Source: Tachypleus tridentatus (lineage: Eukaryota > Arthropoda > Merostomata > Xiphosura > Limulidae). Taken from it: a DNA stretch of 64,000 bases. Every line of letters starts with the position of its first letter. The stretch's first letter is position 1. Under the pieces are notes generated by a model. It was given only the letters and a program-made list of their open reading frames with translations, was not told the DNA's origin and did no database searches. A program made the translations under genes and the position numbers. This document shows, piece after piece, positions 48,401 through 59,900 of the stretch. The stretch spans positions 12,524,001 through 12,588,000 of the forward strand of contig NC_134830.1 in the NCBI RefSeq assembly GCF_004210375.1, in the 5' to 3' direction.

Positions 48401-51400
48401 AGCTGATATTGTGTTTGTTCGTTGGGAACTAAACACAATGGGCTTGCTGGGCTTTGCCCATCATGGAAATCGAAACGCCGTTTCTTGCGGTGCGAGTCCG
48501 CAGACATACCGCTGTGCCTCTGAATGCATTATGTTTTTTTTGTGTGTGTGTTTAATAATAATTATATGATGGTGGTTGTTTATCTACGAGATTTGTTTTA
48601 TGAAAAAAAAGCTGCAATGTTTATCTGAAAAGTTCTGAACATTATATCCCAGTTTCACATAGCTCAAAATTATTTGTGTTTAAGTGCAGATGATTATATA
48701 TGTTATAATTTTAAAAAATTCATAGCTTTATCACATCATTACAAACCAAGTCCCTGCATTCGATTCTGCTCTTGTTTTCCCAAGTTGATAAGTACCTCTT
48801 TGTTTTCCAATGCCAGTAAGTACAAACGATACCCTCAATCATGCAAGTTCTAAATCCCAATCTGAACACATCTTTAAGACCTGAGCTTATGAATATCTTG
48901 TGTCAGAAAGTACTGTGCATACCTTTCTCAAAATCGATCGGTTTTCGACGGTATCACAATAACTACAAATTACCAAACAATTTATAAATTTAATTCTGAT
49001 AGATTCCATTTCAACATGAATTTATACCGACTGTGGTTTGTTTTTACATGGCTTGCATATTTAGATATTCAAAGTCATTTTAATATAGCTGAGTCATATG
49101 AGTTAATAGTTGGATTTCAGGGGAATGTGTAACGGATTTAGAATTACATATTTATTTTAAGATCGACTTTGTTTAAGCTAAATTTATATTTGGAAAGTAC
49201 GTAACTGATACTCTTAAACCTGTGTTGCGAAATTCTCCTCTATTCATTAGTTGTAGAAGTTTATCGAGTGTAATAATCAACAATGTATATGTGTATGTAA
49301 AAAGCCAGTATTGTTGTGCAGACTGAAATTTGTAGAAGCTTGCATCACGCTTATAAAATTAACCAACGCTATGCGCCAGAGACAGTATATATCAAGGGTT
49401 TGCAACCTACGGCCCGCCAGCCGAAATCATCCGGCCCTAAGTCCCCAAACGAAATATCACATCCAACAAGCCCGTGGTGGCCTAAAATGAATTCATGTTT
49501 GTAACTTAATATGGCCCTCCATCTTCTCACAGACATGGCCTCTGGCCCCTGTGCGGTAAGAGATTGCTGACCCCTGGTATATATTATTGGTTTGCTGTAT
49601 ACAATTTGTATACTATATACCTCGGAAGCTATAACTGCGATAAACGCTTATTAATCGGGAAACTACAGATATTTGACCAGGATCGTTTACAGATTTCGAA
49701 CATTACAAACCGTTTAACTTCAACGGATTAGCATTGGATGTTAGTATCTTTAGGAAAACATTATATAACTTTAGCTGTGAAAAATTAAGTGCAGTCAGCG
49801 AAGAGCTAGCTAGCTCCCCGTTAAGTAAATTGTGCCGACATAAACTCGAAATTAATTCACTCATCGTGATCCCAGGAAGTTCCGAATCACATTGAAGACT
49901 CAATATTTTTGTAAGTTTGCAAAATTTTTGTATATAACTCATTGTATGTAATAATTGTTATTACAAATTATATGGTTGCTTATGTATTAAAATACACTAG
50001 TATCAAGAAAGAATACGGTGTATAACAATCTTGCAAAACTACACAGTGGGCTGACTATCTACGCTTTGTCAACCATGAGTATATAAAACAATTTTTCTCG
50101 CATAAGCCATCAAGATTATCGCTGAATCATTAAGTGATTTAATTTCCAAAAAGGTGTACTTCACTGACAGATGCGCATTTAAGTGCTGGCACACAGGGCA
50201 CATATTCCAATTCTATTTAACAGTGCCCGAAATCCCAGTAGGTTTCGTGTAAATTCAGAACAGAAAACCATAATTGGTGTCATACCGACAAGGCCCCAAA
50301 CCTCGACAATTTTAAGCACCTAGCGACACCTCTATTATGTACGTTGTTTAACATGATGGTCATGGGCCTGAAAGATTCAGATAAGTTGAAAAGAAAGCCA
50401 AGAAGTCAGGGGAAAAATTATGAAACTTAACTCCTCCCAGAACTTGCCCAGCATAGAGATTTTAAGGCTTAAGCCCCAAGAAGCTGTCACCACTCAAACT
50501 AATTAAAACATAATTCTAGTATAATATAGTTTAGTTCACGTAACGTCTCCAAACAGATTATTTGCATTCTGAAACACGTTAGGTTCGCTGTAAGCACATA
50601 CCTTTTTCCAAGACTTCACACTCAGGTAGGTAAATTGTTGGTATATTTTAACATAGTTTTGATTAGTCGCTCTGTGCTGTTTTATCTGTTAATAATTAAC
50701 TAAATTAATGTATTTGAGGCGTGCCTGAAGACTGTGGATCTGTCACTAACAAATTGATAAAAACAGTGTTCAAAAAACTAGTAACTAACTTAAGCCTTTC
50801 TTTAGTGATTACGATGACTATAATTAAAGAATTTCTTAACAGCATTTATACGAGTTTTGATCATGGCCCGGCATGGCCAAGCGTGTTAAGGCGTGCAACT
50901 CGTAATCTGAGAGTCGCGGGTTCGCATCCCGTTGCCCCAAATATGCTCGCCCTTTCAGCCGTGGGGACGTTATAACGTGACGATTAATCCCCTATTCGTT
51001 GGTAAAGAGTAGCCCAAGAGTTGCCGGTGGGTGGTGATGACTAGCTGCCTTTCGTCTAGTCTTACAGTACTAAATTAGGGACGGCTAGCACAGATAGCGA
51101 AATTCAAAAACAAAACAAGTTTCGATCACAGAGCAGCATAAATTTAGAAAGGAAAGATCATGTCTTGAGAATTTGCTGGATTTCTTTGAAAGTTTACGTT
51201 TACCCCGGGCTTGGGTATAAAATGGATGTGGTATAATTTAGTGTTTATAAAGCTTTTGATAAAGTGTCGTGAACGGAGATTTCTTAAGTTTGATGGTGAA
51301 AGAAATAACTAGTTCGAGAGTTGTTTGGATAGAGAAGATTAATATAAACGGTGTTAAGTTAGCGGATTAACTAGTAAAGACCGATTCAAGGTCGATTAGT

Positions 51401-52205
51401 ATCCATATTTGCAATGGTACTTTTTTTAAAGACAGAATTTCTGGAACAATAGAAAAGAATTATAACAGCCGACTCTGCAATTTACAAGCCCACTTGTTTC
51501 AAAGTTAGAACAGTACTCTAGCCGTTATTAAGAATGATCTATATTCAGTAGAAATAATTTAACAGTGTATCTTGTGTGCGTTTGTTGTTTTTGCTTTAGT
51601 TTAGTCAGGGCTAAACATTACTGGAATTTATTACATCAATAAATAAATACATATGAAACTTTTCTCGTTTTCGTCAGCGAAGTTAATAATGAAACATTCA
51701 TTAAGTTTGTTAAATCTGTGGTTCACGTATTCTTAATGGGATTTTTAAATTGTACACCAAAGGTGTTAAAGTTTTGGAGAGATTTGGAGCTAATCTAACA
51801 CCTGGCAGATGCCTTTTAATAAATTATTAGATACGAGGTTGTACATACTGATTATTTATTAATTATTATATTAATATAATTAATAATTATTAAGTATTGC
51901 AAATCTGCAGAGAAAACTAGAAAAATTAATGAAGAATAATTGTGATGTGCGGACTGGTTCCTTCAAAAACCTAATTATATTTACTTTATAAATATAGATT
52001 CAATATTTTGTCTACTGTCTGGTTGCAGTATTTAAAGATATTTGTCTGAAGTACCACAGGGTGAAATAAAATGTGGTCTCAAGTTTTTATTACATAGGTA
52101 ACATCCTCATGTACTTTTAATAAAATAGAATTACCAAGAAAGTCTGATATATTTAGTGTCATAGGCACATATGGGCAGGTCTGAAAAATCTGTAATTTTG
52201 CCCAG

Positions 52206-52238
<33 letters not shown>

Positions 52239-53796
52239 TATGTGTGTATGTATATAATTTGTTATAAACAAAACAAGCCCAAACAAAAAACAAAGCTGCT
52301 ACACTACTAAAAAATTTCCCCAAGGTACAGGCTATAATGTGGGATATAAAATGTACCATTGTAGGTTTTGAAGGTTACTGATGTAGTGGGACCCAAATTA
52401 CGGTGGGGATACACCGTCTATCAGTCTTAACCTCTTTTTGTCAGTCTCATGTAAAGAATTATTAAATGATAAAATAATCAAAGGAATAGACAGAAATTAG
52501 GAGGGTGAGATGTGGGTATTCAAACCCACAACATTCCACATCTATATCACCCTCCTCTGCTTGCAGACAGTTGTGGGAAGGTGATTGCTTTCCAAAGTAA
52601 AGAAGAAAATAAAATAACAAATAAATAATATGGTATTACCACTTTGGAATAAGTGTGTTAAACATGTTTCTCTTAAAATTTATGAGTTATATTAATATAA
52701 AAAAAAATTCAGTTGAAAAATACTGGTGTGAAAAAAAAAAAGTTATAATTTAGTATTTCCAGACTGTAGGTTATGTGCCTATGTTAACCAATCGTTCAAT
52801 GCCCATTGGTTCAGAATTATGACAGTTATTAATTTGCATATTCTAATAGTTCCTTATGTTTTTAGTCAGCTTTCTCAGCATTTTTATCTGTACTTTGTTA
52901 GCATTTTATAGCATTTATTTCTATTATCATACATTTCTAGAATGTAAATTTTGTTGGTCTGTGTATCAACATAATTTTGATTCTGTGTTTTCCAGAAAAA
53001 TGATCTATCTGTACTGGTATATATAGATGGGAGGTTAATGCTTGATCTTTTATGTACATTGTTGTTGTTTTTCTATGGGTGTTGTTATGTTTGATATTTA
53101 ATATAAGTCATTCTGATTTCTTCAACTGAACTCTATTTTGAACATTTATTGTTTTTCATATGAAGCTACACAATGGCTTATCTGCAGTCTGTTCACTGCA
53201 GATAACTGAACCAATTTTAGATCTGTATCTCTGTAAACATATCCCTGATCCTCTGGGAGATTATATGTTAACATCTGTTATTTCTATTGAAGATTTTTTT
53301 TCAGTGAAGTGTCCCTCTCTCTGTTTGTTTAGAAGAACATCATTACCTGTACCACTGTTCTTCATTTGTTGGTAATATATTATTTTACCAATACAAAATT
53401 AATTGTTTGTTCATTTGTTAGTATGTTAATGTTAGAATTGGTATTTCCTATTTATTGATAAGGATGTTGTTACTTGTGATAGTATTCCTAGTTAACTTAG
53501 TTATAGGAATTCTTAGGTGTACTAATATTACATTCACTTTCGTTTTTATAAAATATTTGTGCTATATTTTTACTTGAACATATTTCAAAGTTTGTAGAAT
53601 GACACTTTTCTCTATACTGTTCTTTGTCTCAAGTAAGATACATCTACTTTAGAATCCTCTTTTTCCAGGTGGCTATCAAGGGTGTGGTCATGGTCATAGT
53701 GGTCATCCTGGACATCGTCACTGGAGCTGCTGTGGAAATTTGATTGAAAACTCAGATTGCTCAAAAAGAACAACAATCTATGAATACACATTATAA
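38204..53796 (+). CDS. Trim45: TRIM45 homologue, five exons, 623 aa, intact
   Basis: Tripartite-motif protein 45, a predicted RING-type E3 ubiquitin ligase; vertebrate TRIM45 acts in the cytoplasm and nucleus as a repressor of MAPK signalling. Exons are 38204-39458, 42703-42937, 44738-44864, 48051-48177 and 53669-53796; all junction phases close and the frame is open throughout. RING ligands are C15, C18, C30, H32, C35, C38, then C104 and C107, with a 65-residue insert before the last pair. B-box 1 is C145 to H182 and B-box 2 is C204 to H235, with a coiled coil at about 240-360. A filamin/ABP280-type repeat covers about 395-540. A Cys/His-rich tail ([32 protein letters not shown]) is the feature that separates TRIM45 from other TRIMs. 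The length is slightly above the roughly 580 aa of the human protein. Confidence 0.95.
39987..40403. repeat. 32-bp minisatellite, about 13 copies, in TRIM45 intron 1
   Basis: Units run GGCACAGCAACAAGTCTAAA then G-CTCATACGGT, with scattered substitutions (GCAGCAAG, GAATCATACA). Regular spacing of 32 bp. Confidence 0.97.
40733..40898 (+). repeat. direct duplicate, upstream copy (Tc1 end plus decoy acceptor)
   Basis: 166 bp almost the same as 42545-42710. It begins inside the Tc1 right terminal repeat, and includes the intron end TTTATCAAAAG and the first eight bases of TRIM45 exon 2. Confidence 0.95.
41029..41150 (+). mobile_element. SINE family B, diverged, in TRIM45 intron 1
   Basis: CTGGTTTCGATACCCACTGT forms the T-arm region; the tail is TTTAACAACAAACAAC. 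Confidence 0.6.
41353..42588 (-). mobile_element. Tc1/mariner transposon, full length, inactive
   Basis: 1236 bp in TRIM45 intron 1. The ends match as inverted repeats starting CACTACATGGCC, with a TA on the right flank (CA on the left, probably a mutated TA). The minus-strand transposase begins near 42519. Its N-terminal part (42519-42013) has the paired helix-turn-helix region with [19 protein letters not shown]. The DDE part follows with [19 protein letters not shown] and [20 protein letters not shown]. It is inactive: frameshifts occur, a stop follows WACFS, and the second catalytic Asp (usual QDNAP) reads HQNAP. Confidence 0.93.
42545..42710 (+). repeat. direct duplicate, downstream copy (genuine exon-2 acceptor)
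   Basis: Partner of 40733-40898 at a constant offset of 1812; about four substitutions separate the copies. This copy is joined to the complete exon 2 and the complete Tc1. Confidence 0.95.
42703..42937 (+). CDS. Trim45: TRIM45 exon 2: filamin-type repeat, first part
   Basis: Acceptor TTTATCAAAAG, then GT completing a Gly codon; reads [18 protein letters not shown] onward. The donor is ATCAG/GTATGA; an alternative donor seven bases upstream (TCAG/GTATCA) would break the phase with exon 3. The acceptor lies 114 nt after a Tc1 transposon and is duplicated 1.8 kb upstream (see findings). Confidence 0.9.
44738..44864 (+). CDS. Trim45: TRIM45 exon 3: filamin-type repeat, second part
   Basis: Acceptor CTTCTTCATTAG. 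It reads [20 protein letters not shown] then [18 protein letters not shown], with the DGSY and TG...L.V..NG pattern of filamin repeats. It ends in phase 0 before GTCAGT. Confidence 0.92.
45731..46177 (+). repeat. 222-bp tandem duplication in TRIM45 intron 3
   Basis: Units 45731-45952 and 45953-46177 start AATAAATGTGCTAAAAGTTT and end AAGTTTGTGAGTA. They differ by a few single-base indels and substitutions (for example CCAAAACC against CCTAAAACCC), so the duplication is recent. Confidence 0.95.
46938..47208 (-). mobile_element. SINE A in TRIM45 intron 3
   Basis: Full minus-strand copy from GTTTTGAATTTCGTGCAAAG to a head ending GACCATGTGGGGCC. It abuts an older partial copy at 47209. Confidence 0.9.
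47209..47397 (-). mobile_element. SINE A, older partial copy
   Basis: Starts within the body at AGACTAGAAGGAAAGCAG and ends ATCATCATGCCCC. It is more diverged than the neighbour directly upstream. Confidence 0.75.
48051..48177 (+). CDS. Trim45: TRIM45 exon 4: repeat end and HCC motif
   Basis: Acceptor TTCTTCCTAG. It reads [17 protein letters not shown], the G-SPF end of a filamin repeat, then [20 protein letters not shown], a conserved TRIM45-specific cysteine cluster. It ends in phase 1 before GTATGT. Confidence 0.95.
48411..48523 (-). mobile_element. SINE family B, in TRIM45 intron 4
   Basis: GCTTTGCCCATCATGGAAAT, then TCGAAACGCCG and CAGACATACCGCTGTGCC, the minus-strand order of family B. 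Confidence 0.75.
49393..49576. mobile_element. short hAT-type MITE with 8-bp target duplication
   Basis: A GC-richer 184-bp block in TRIM45 intron 4. It is flanked by perfect direct repeats GTATATAT at 49385-49392 and 49577-49584, the 8-bp length usual for hAT elements. Ends are imperfect inverted repeats, CAAGGGTTTGCAACC and GATTGCTGACCCCTG. The interior repeats GGCCC/CGGCCC words and has no reading frame for a transposase. Confidence 0.85.
50866..51118 (+). mobile_element. SINE A, short-tail variant, in TRIM45 intron 4
   Basis: The tail shows AGATAGCGAAATTCAAAAAC, lacking the usual CCCTCGAGTAGCTTTGTGC. Direct repeats GTTTTGATCA (50854) and GTTTCGATCA (51119) flank it. The same tail deletion appears at 61.3 kb. 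Confidence 0.9.
52204..52241. repeat. poly-A followed by (TA)n
   Basis: A run of about 17 A followed by about ten TA units inside the 51-kb duplicate; a shorter A run sits at the matching place at 62.59 kb. Confidence 0.9.
52499..52557 (-). repeat. tRNA-like foldback in the duplicated unit
   Basis: On the minus strand the ends AGGAGGGTGA and TCACCCTCCT pair like an acceptor stem. GTGGGTTTGAATACCCAC forms a T-arm-like stem-loop. A clear D arm and anticodon arm are missing. The 62.8-kb copy keeps the T arm but has changes in the outer stem. Confidence 0.7.
53669..53796 (+). CDS. Trim45: TRIM45 exon 5: Gly/His-rich C-terminus
   Basis: Acceptor CTCTTTTTCCAG. It reads [19 protein letters not shown], then [13 protein letters not shown], and stops at TAA 53794. 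This tail is nearly the same as in vertebrate TRIM45 and is the best evidence for the assignment. It lies 5.5 kb from exon 4. Confidence 0.96.
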
Positions 53797-53944
53797 TATA
53801 TAATTAAAAACGTAAATGTGTATTAAATTATCACTTTAGAATAATAACTACTTTTTTATATGACAAAAAACATTATATTGTAATTAGTTGAATAACAGCA
53901 TAATAATGTTCATATAGTAACAACATAATTGAAATATTTATGTT

Positions 53945-53950
53945 AATAAA
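53945..53950 (+). terminator. possible TRIM45 polyadenylation signal
   Basis: First AATAAA downstream of the TRIM45 stop, 149 nt away. The hexamer is common in AT-rich DNA, so the call is tentative. Confidence 0.35.
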
Positions 53951-56133
53951 ATAAGAGCAAATCATACGTATAAATACTTGATAAATCTTCTTATTGCCTG
54001 TAATGAAATGTTTAAGTTTACTGAGTAAATCATTAGTTTCTCTCACAGAACAACAAAATATTAAAACAATTCTATTACCAACCAAAGTTATCCAGATAGC
54101 TTAACTGATTAACAAAAGAAATAAATAGAAGATTATTAAATTCAATTGCTTTAATGCCTCTAATTTATTTGTGTTACATTTTAAAGATAATATAAAAACA
54201 GGAAAGAAATTTAAGATATCAAAAAATACAAGGTAATCTACAGTTTTATTTCTCTAACAGGGTGACAGACTTATGGAGCGATTTGTGAATGGCAAGGGTA
54301 GAGGCCAGAATTTAACAGGAATTTAGGAGGGAAACGTATAATTACTTGAAAAATAAATCATCAATGAATGGGTGTAAAATTTTACTCTTCTCAATGTATG
54401 GTATACAAGAGCAGACTTAAAGTACCAAATGATCCCTTAACATCCATATGTCATCCAACTTACAATGCTTTACATATTATTTGTTTATGAATTCCTAATA
54501 ATATTGCTGTTCTTGAAAATAAGCTGGATGACAGGTCTACCAAAGCTACTTTAGTTTCCATTTCTCTTTTAAATTCTCTACCTTTATGTTGTAATTTACA
54601 TTATAGTATGTCAAAACAAAAGTCTTTGTGGACCATGTCGTGAAAATCACTCTTATTGTTTTACTATTTTAGTCTTTTTTTTTTTTTGTGTTACAGAATA
54701 TATGCAATGATGTTGTCACTACTTGATTGTGGCACAAAACTTGCTATTATATTCTCACTGTATACACAACTGGGCTGGTGTGCTTTACAGATCTTTCTAT
54801 GTGGTGTTCCTTGAAAATATTGTTTTACCTTTTAAATATGTGCTTGGGCACACCAGTCCCTCTAAGACTATTTCTCCTCATTTAATTTAACATTTTTATT
54901 AACTTCTTTATTTAGTTTGATTTCAGTTTTTTTATGTTAAATTTTGTTTCTGATACAATAATTTATTTTTTAAAGGTTCCCTCTTATACTGTGTTATCTT
55001 CAATACAGTAAATTAATTAATCGTGAATGAGTAGTTCATTCCCCTACTGAAAATTCCTCTTGGGTATACAAATTCAGCTGTATTTACAAAATCTTAAAAG
55101 TGCCCATGGAAAAGAAAGGTTAAATTTGAGTAACTATCTTTCAAGACTTATGTAACCAATTGGAAGAAAATGTTTATTTACATTTTAATGTTAAAAATAT
55201 ACATTTAATTGTAAAGCAATTATAACGTGTAATGGTATTCAAACAAAAAAAATGTGCATGTCTAATAACTATAGTTGTTTGCTCAACTACCATACACAGT
55301 ACTTCTGAGTTTGGTATTGGACTAGACTGGCTTGCTCTTCCTTGGAATAGGTGCTAGAAGTATCAGTCTTGTACGGTTTTATTAAATAACTAATAATATC
55401 TTAAGAAATCAGAATGTATATATATTGTCCAGACAAATTATTGTGATAATCCACATTTAGTGGAAAAAACTTGCACATTAAGTCGTGCACTGATTTTTGT
55501 TAGGTTCCAAAAAATGGTGAAAATTTATAATAGCTATTCAAAAGAATTTATTTCAAGTGTAGGAACTGCTGTGCTATACACCTAACTAACAACTTGGAAT
55601 GACATACACCTGAATTTTGCATAATCCATTTTAATTGTATTTTTGGTTAGTTTCTTAAATGCCAAAATTATATATGTGACACTAAAAGTAATATCACCAT
55701 AAATTATATCTAAATGTTAAAGTTTCAACTAAAATATTTTTTCTTCCTTTAATTCTTTTTCATGAAACTGAAACTCTAGATATATCCCTTGTACTTGTTA
55801 CAGAAAAAAAAAAAACTTGTATGTCTGAAATAACAAAAAAACCTTACTATCTAGGTTTTAAGAATTAAAGAAATATAAGTGTTCCGATCAAAGTCTAATC
55901 ATCTTCAGAATTTGTTTTATAATGAAAAATATACTCCTCTTAACATTACTAACTCATGCCACTTACCTCTCTATTGAATTACGGTGTACAATGGCTAGTG
56001 AAACGTTTTTGAACATTTTCGATACGATGGAACAGCACACCACCTCCCTAAATTGTCATAGCCCACTAAAGTGGTAGTACAAGAAAAAATATTATGATTC
56101 ATATGTGAATCCTATCAGTTTATTTATCTATAG
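53951..56133. other. intergenic, nothing recognised
   Basis: AT-rich DNA after the TRIM45 end; no repeat or exon seen. Confidence 0.6.
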
Positions 56134-56347
56134 CTGTTTAATTGTTTCTATTAAATCCAATGAAGGGCAAGGTGAATGTGAAGGCCAGTCACTAGACCAG
56201 CGTCACTTTAAGTTCAGCGGTAGTCACACTTTGTTCGAGTGTAAACTTATTAATGGCAAAGACACCCAACTGATGGTTGAATGCTTTGTAATCATTTCAC
56301 TCTCTTTAAGTTTTGGTATCTCAGTTACGATATTTCTTGTCACTTTG
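56134..56347 (+). CDS. possible exon of an unknown membrane protein
   Basis: Open frame between acceptor TTTATTTATCTATAG and strong donor TTTG/GTAAGT. It reads GQGECEGQSLDQRHFKFSGS then HTLFECKLINGKD, and a membrane-like run VIISLSLSFGISVTIFLVTL. Base composition is richer in G and C than its surroundings. I do not recognise it; the match to a splice-flanked exon could be chance. Confidence 0.35.
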
Positions 56348-56426
56348 GTAAGTAAATTTTAATTTATATCTTACTTTTATATTTTGTAGTGAGTACAAAA
56401 AGAAAATGTCTAGATAAATGTAATTT

Positions 56427-56454
56427 GTTTGTTTGTTTTGAATTTCAGCACAGC
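56427..56454 (-). mobile_element. SINE A tail entering an assembly gap
   Basis: TTTGTTTGTTTGTTTTGAAT followed by TTCAGCACAGC, then Ns. This is the start of a minus-strand SINE A. Confidence 0.7.
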
Positions 56455-56954
56455 NNNNNNNNNNNNNNNNNNNNNNNNNNNNNNNNNNNNNNNNNNNNNN
56501 NNNNNNNNNNNNNNNNNNNNNNNNNNNNNNNNNNNNNNNNNNNNNNNNNNNNNNNNNNNNNNNNNNNNNNNNNNNNNNNNNNNNNNNNNNNNNNNNNNNN
56601 NNNNNNNNNNNNNNNNNNNNNNNNNNNNNNNNNNNNNNNNNNNNNNNNNNNNNNNNNNNNNNNNNNNNNNNNNNNNNNNNNNNNNNNNNNNNNNNNNNNN
56701 NNNNNNNNNNNNNNNNNNNNNNNNNNNNNNNNNNNNNNNNNNNNNNNNNNNNNNNNNNNNNNNNNNNNNNNNNNNNNNNNNNNNNNNNNNNNNNNNNNNN
56801 NNNNNNNNNNNNNNNNNNNNNNNNNNNNNNNNNNNNNNNNNNNNNNNNNNNNNNNNNNNNNNNNNNNNNNNNNNNNNNNNNNNNNNNNNNNNNNNNNNNN
56901 NNNNNNNNNNNNNNNNNNNNNNNNNNNNNNNNNNNNNNNNNNNNNNNNNNNNNN
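56455..56954. other. assembly gap, 500 Ns
   Basis: Exactly 500 Ns, probably a placeholder of arbitrary size. The left edge is a SINE tail, so the scaffold probably broke on a repeat. Confidence 0.99.
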
Positions 56955-59900
56955 CAGTATTACTTTACATATAAAATATATAGTTTTCATTTTGCTATGC
57001 TTTTTATCAAAATGGCGAAGCTATTTTCTTTGAGTAGTACAATTGTCTTGTCAGGTGAACTTGGATAAAGTGTGCTACAACGATTGAACAGCACTTAATG
57101 AAACAGATATTGTGGTTAGTAAACTCAAGTAGAGGATTGTAAAAGGTTTAATACTTATTCAGTGTGTTAATATTCTTGTATTTCTAACGTTTATTTCAGA
57201 ATTTTCTGATCATATTTCATTAAGGTAAAAATCGATATTTTTTTAATGCGTCCGTCTAGCTGAGCTGATTATTCTTTATTCGTTGTCACATGTTTTGAAC
57301 AATTGTCGTCTATAATTATGGAAATCGTTCCGCTAGTAGAATTAAATGTGTACAAATGCTACAAACGTATTCAACTTTGAACTCAAACTAAACACCTAGA
57401 GTTATTTTAACAGAAAACCAGTAGTTAAAAAAACATTCATAAATACCAGTTGAATTAACATATTCCACTTGTGTGCATTTTACGAATTCTTTGCACCTAA
57501 TGAGCACGGGTTCGATGCTGATAAAGTATATCTGTATATAAATAACAGTGATGAATCAGGAGCATGCGTGGATTCATGTTATGAGCTATGATTCGAAAGT
57601 TCACATTTCTAGTAGCAATAGGCTGCAGAGCAGGTTTCGCGGTTTTAACTGTGGTGGAGTTTTGACTATCATAAACAATCCTACTAAAAGTATCCATCCC
57701 TTTAGTACTTTGAAATCATGGATAAATATGCCCGACCATTTGTTACCTGCTTTTTTTAAACCCATGTACCACACAAGATGTTCAGCAGTTAGAGATTAAG
57801 GATCGTTATTCTTCAAATATGGGATCTCTGACCTGCGTTTTGTGGTTTTAACATTCGAAAAGTTTTATTTATGGCACTCGGTATTGTATATCAGGCATTT
57901 CGATACCACAGGAAGACTTGACTTATTTTCTAATAGGACTAATTAACAATAACAAAAAAAAAGACATTTTATGATATTTAAAGTAAAGAAAGTGCTTAAT
58001 CAACTCAATCGCCTGGTAACATACGAGTAGAAGATTTTCCAATGGGTTTCGACAAATACTGAGACGTTTGATTTCAAACTGTTTCGTCTGTACTCTCGCA
58101 AATATGAATAGCTTGGCTGTAATCTACCCTCGCAAACAATCTAACAAATGTGTTGCTGAGCTTGCAAATACACAGATATTATACATTATACAGTTCAAAA
58201 ATCCCAAAGAAAATAAAATTTATATATTTATCAATGAAACTGCTGGTAGTGTTCATATTTTCCAAAAACGTAAACCTGAATTGAATTTCTCACGGTAGCC
58301 TAACAGAGTCATCATGAAAACACTGCTGAAAGATGAAACCCAAGTCAAACTTTTTAAGGTAACCTGAAAGAAACGTTGTCAAGGAGACATCTCTAATTGC
58401 TGAAACTTTATACATCTGTTTAAGAAATTATTGTACGTTTATTTTGATACGTCAGTAAATCACCACTCATGCTTGGATCTGTTTTCCGGAATTTGAAGAA
58501 TTCACAGAAGTGACTTATTTATAATGGAAAAGAAGTAATTGCTGTACAAGTTGAAAATGACAATTGAGATATTACACCACACCGAGGTAGTTCTATGTTA
58601 CTGCATATTTATAATTTTAATATTTTTATGAGGATAGTAATAATTATATACATACACACACACACCTAATCATATACATAAAAACATTAAAAGTAAATCA
58701 TAAAATTGCGATTATAAATATCAACTTAAAATGCTAAAAAACAAAAATCATTTTAAGTGTTATATCCCATTGCTTACATTTGTCTGTTAATCGTATTTGA
58801 AATATCTTTGTCTTAAGCGCAAAATCTGTGCTGTTCTTACCGCAAAATACAACCCTGAATTTTATTAGACCTTAAGCTTATCTCTTAGACACCAAATAGT
58901 TGAGAATTATTAAAATATATCAATGCCGATACTGGAATGAATAAAAGAATATTAAACAGTACGCAACACATACATAGATATATGTATAACTAAACAATAT
59001 TTTTGTTCCTTTGTTCTAAGCAGCAGAAATACACAATGGTCTGTCTGTGCTCTGCATACTGGTGGTGTCGAAATCTGAGTTTTTTTATAGTGTTGACTTG
59101 CCGCTGAGTAACAAGATGGAGTCAAATCTTTTAAAATGAAATCAAAAATAGTTTCACAAAATTATCTCTCAGAACAAAATTACAAATCATACGTTTTGTG
59201 AAAACAAATAAAAATTTAAATGAATTTTATCAAACCAATCCATTTTCGCGCCACTAAGTACCCCAAGAAACAAGCTAATTAAACATTATACCATTTGTAA
59301 GAAAAGTAAATATAAGTATAATTTTTAAAATAACGTGTCTGTGAAAATAGATCTACAAAGTGATAGAGATATCCTGTTAATTAGACATAATCCAAATATA
59401 TAAATCATAACGAGACAGCTGCTAATGAATACCAAATACAGGCTAGATTTTGAGTACTAAAAACTTTTAATCTGAAAAGTCCTGATATTTTCTAGCATTC
59501 GATGTTAGGAGCTGGTTCTTGTAATGGGTTCTTACTCGTAAAATCATTAAAATGATAGTAGACTTAGCACCACAGTGGTAATTTTTTTAGTAATTAAAAA
59601 AAAGTTATTTCGAATAAGTAAATACTCAACCATAACCTTACGAGACAAGAAGTATAACAAATCATCATATTTTACAGATGAATGAACAAAACTTTAGTGA
59701 AAACATTTTATTTGAACCGAATATTTTAATCGACGTCAAAAAATAGATTTGTAAGAGTTCGTAAAGAATTGTAATAATAATAAAATTTGATTATAAAGAG
59801 TCAATAAACGTTAATAAGAAACTCTGGCCTAAATCATTTCCTATCGTGAGAGGTAGAAAGCTTCGCAATGCTCAGCACCTTGCACATACACATTTTCCTT

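Larger units (their letters stand above)
51026..52589 (+). repeat. dispersed duplication, copy 1 (TRIM45 intron 4)
   Basis: Collinear with 61252-62940. Shared blocks include GAGAATTTGCTGGATTTCTT, TCGTTTTCGTCAGCGAAGTT and TTGTGGGAAGGTGATTGCT. It lacks about 200 bp present in copy 2, and carries a poly-A/TA run near 52.2 kb. No intact reading frame. Confidence 0.95.

Noticed and set aside
56389-57033. Long open frames over the gap
   Set aside because: They consist of Ns and have no meaning.
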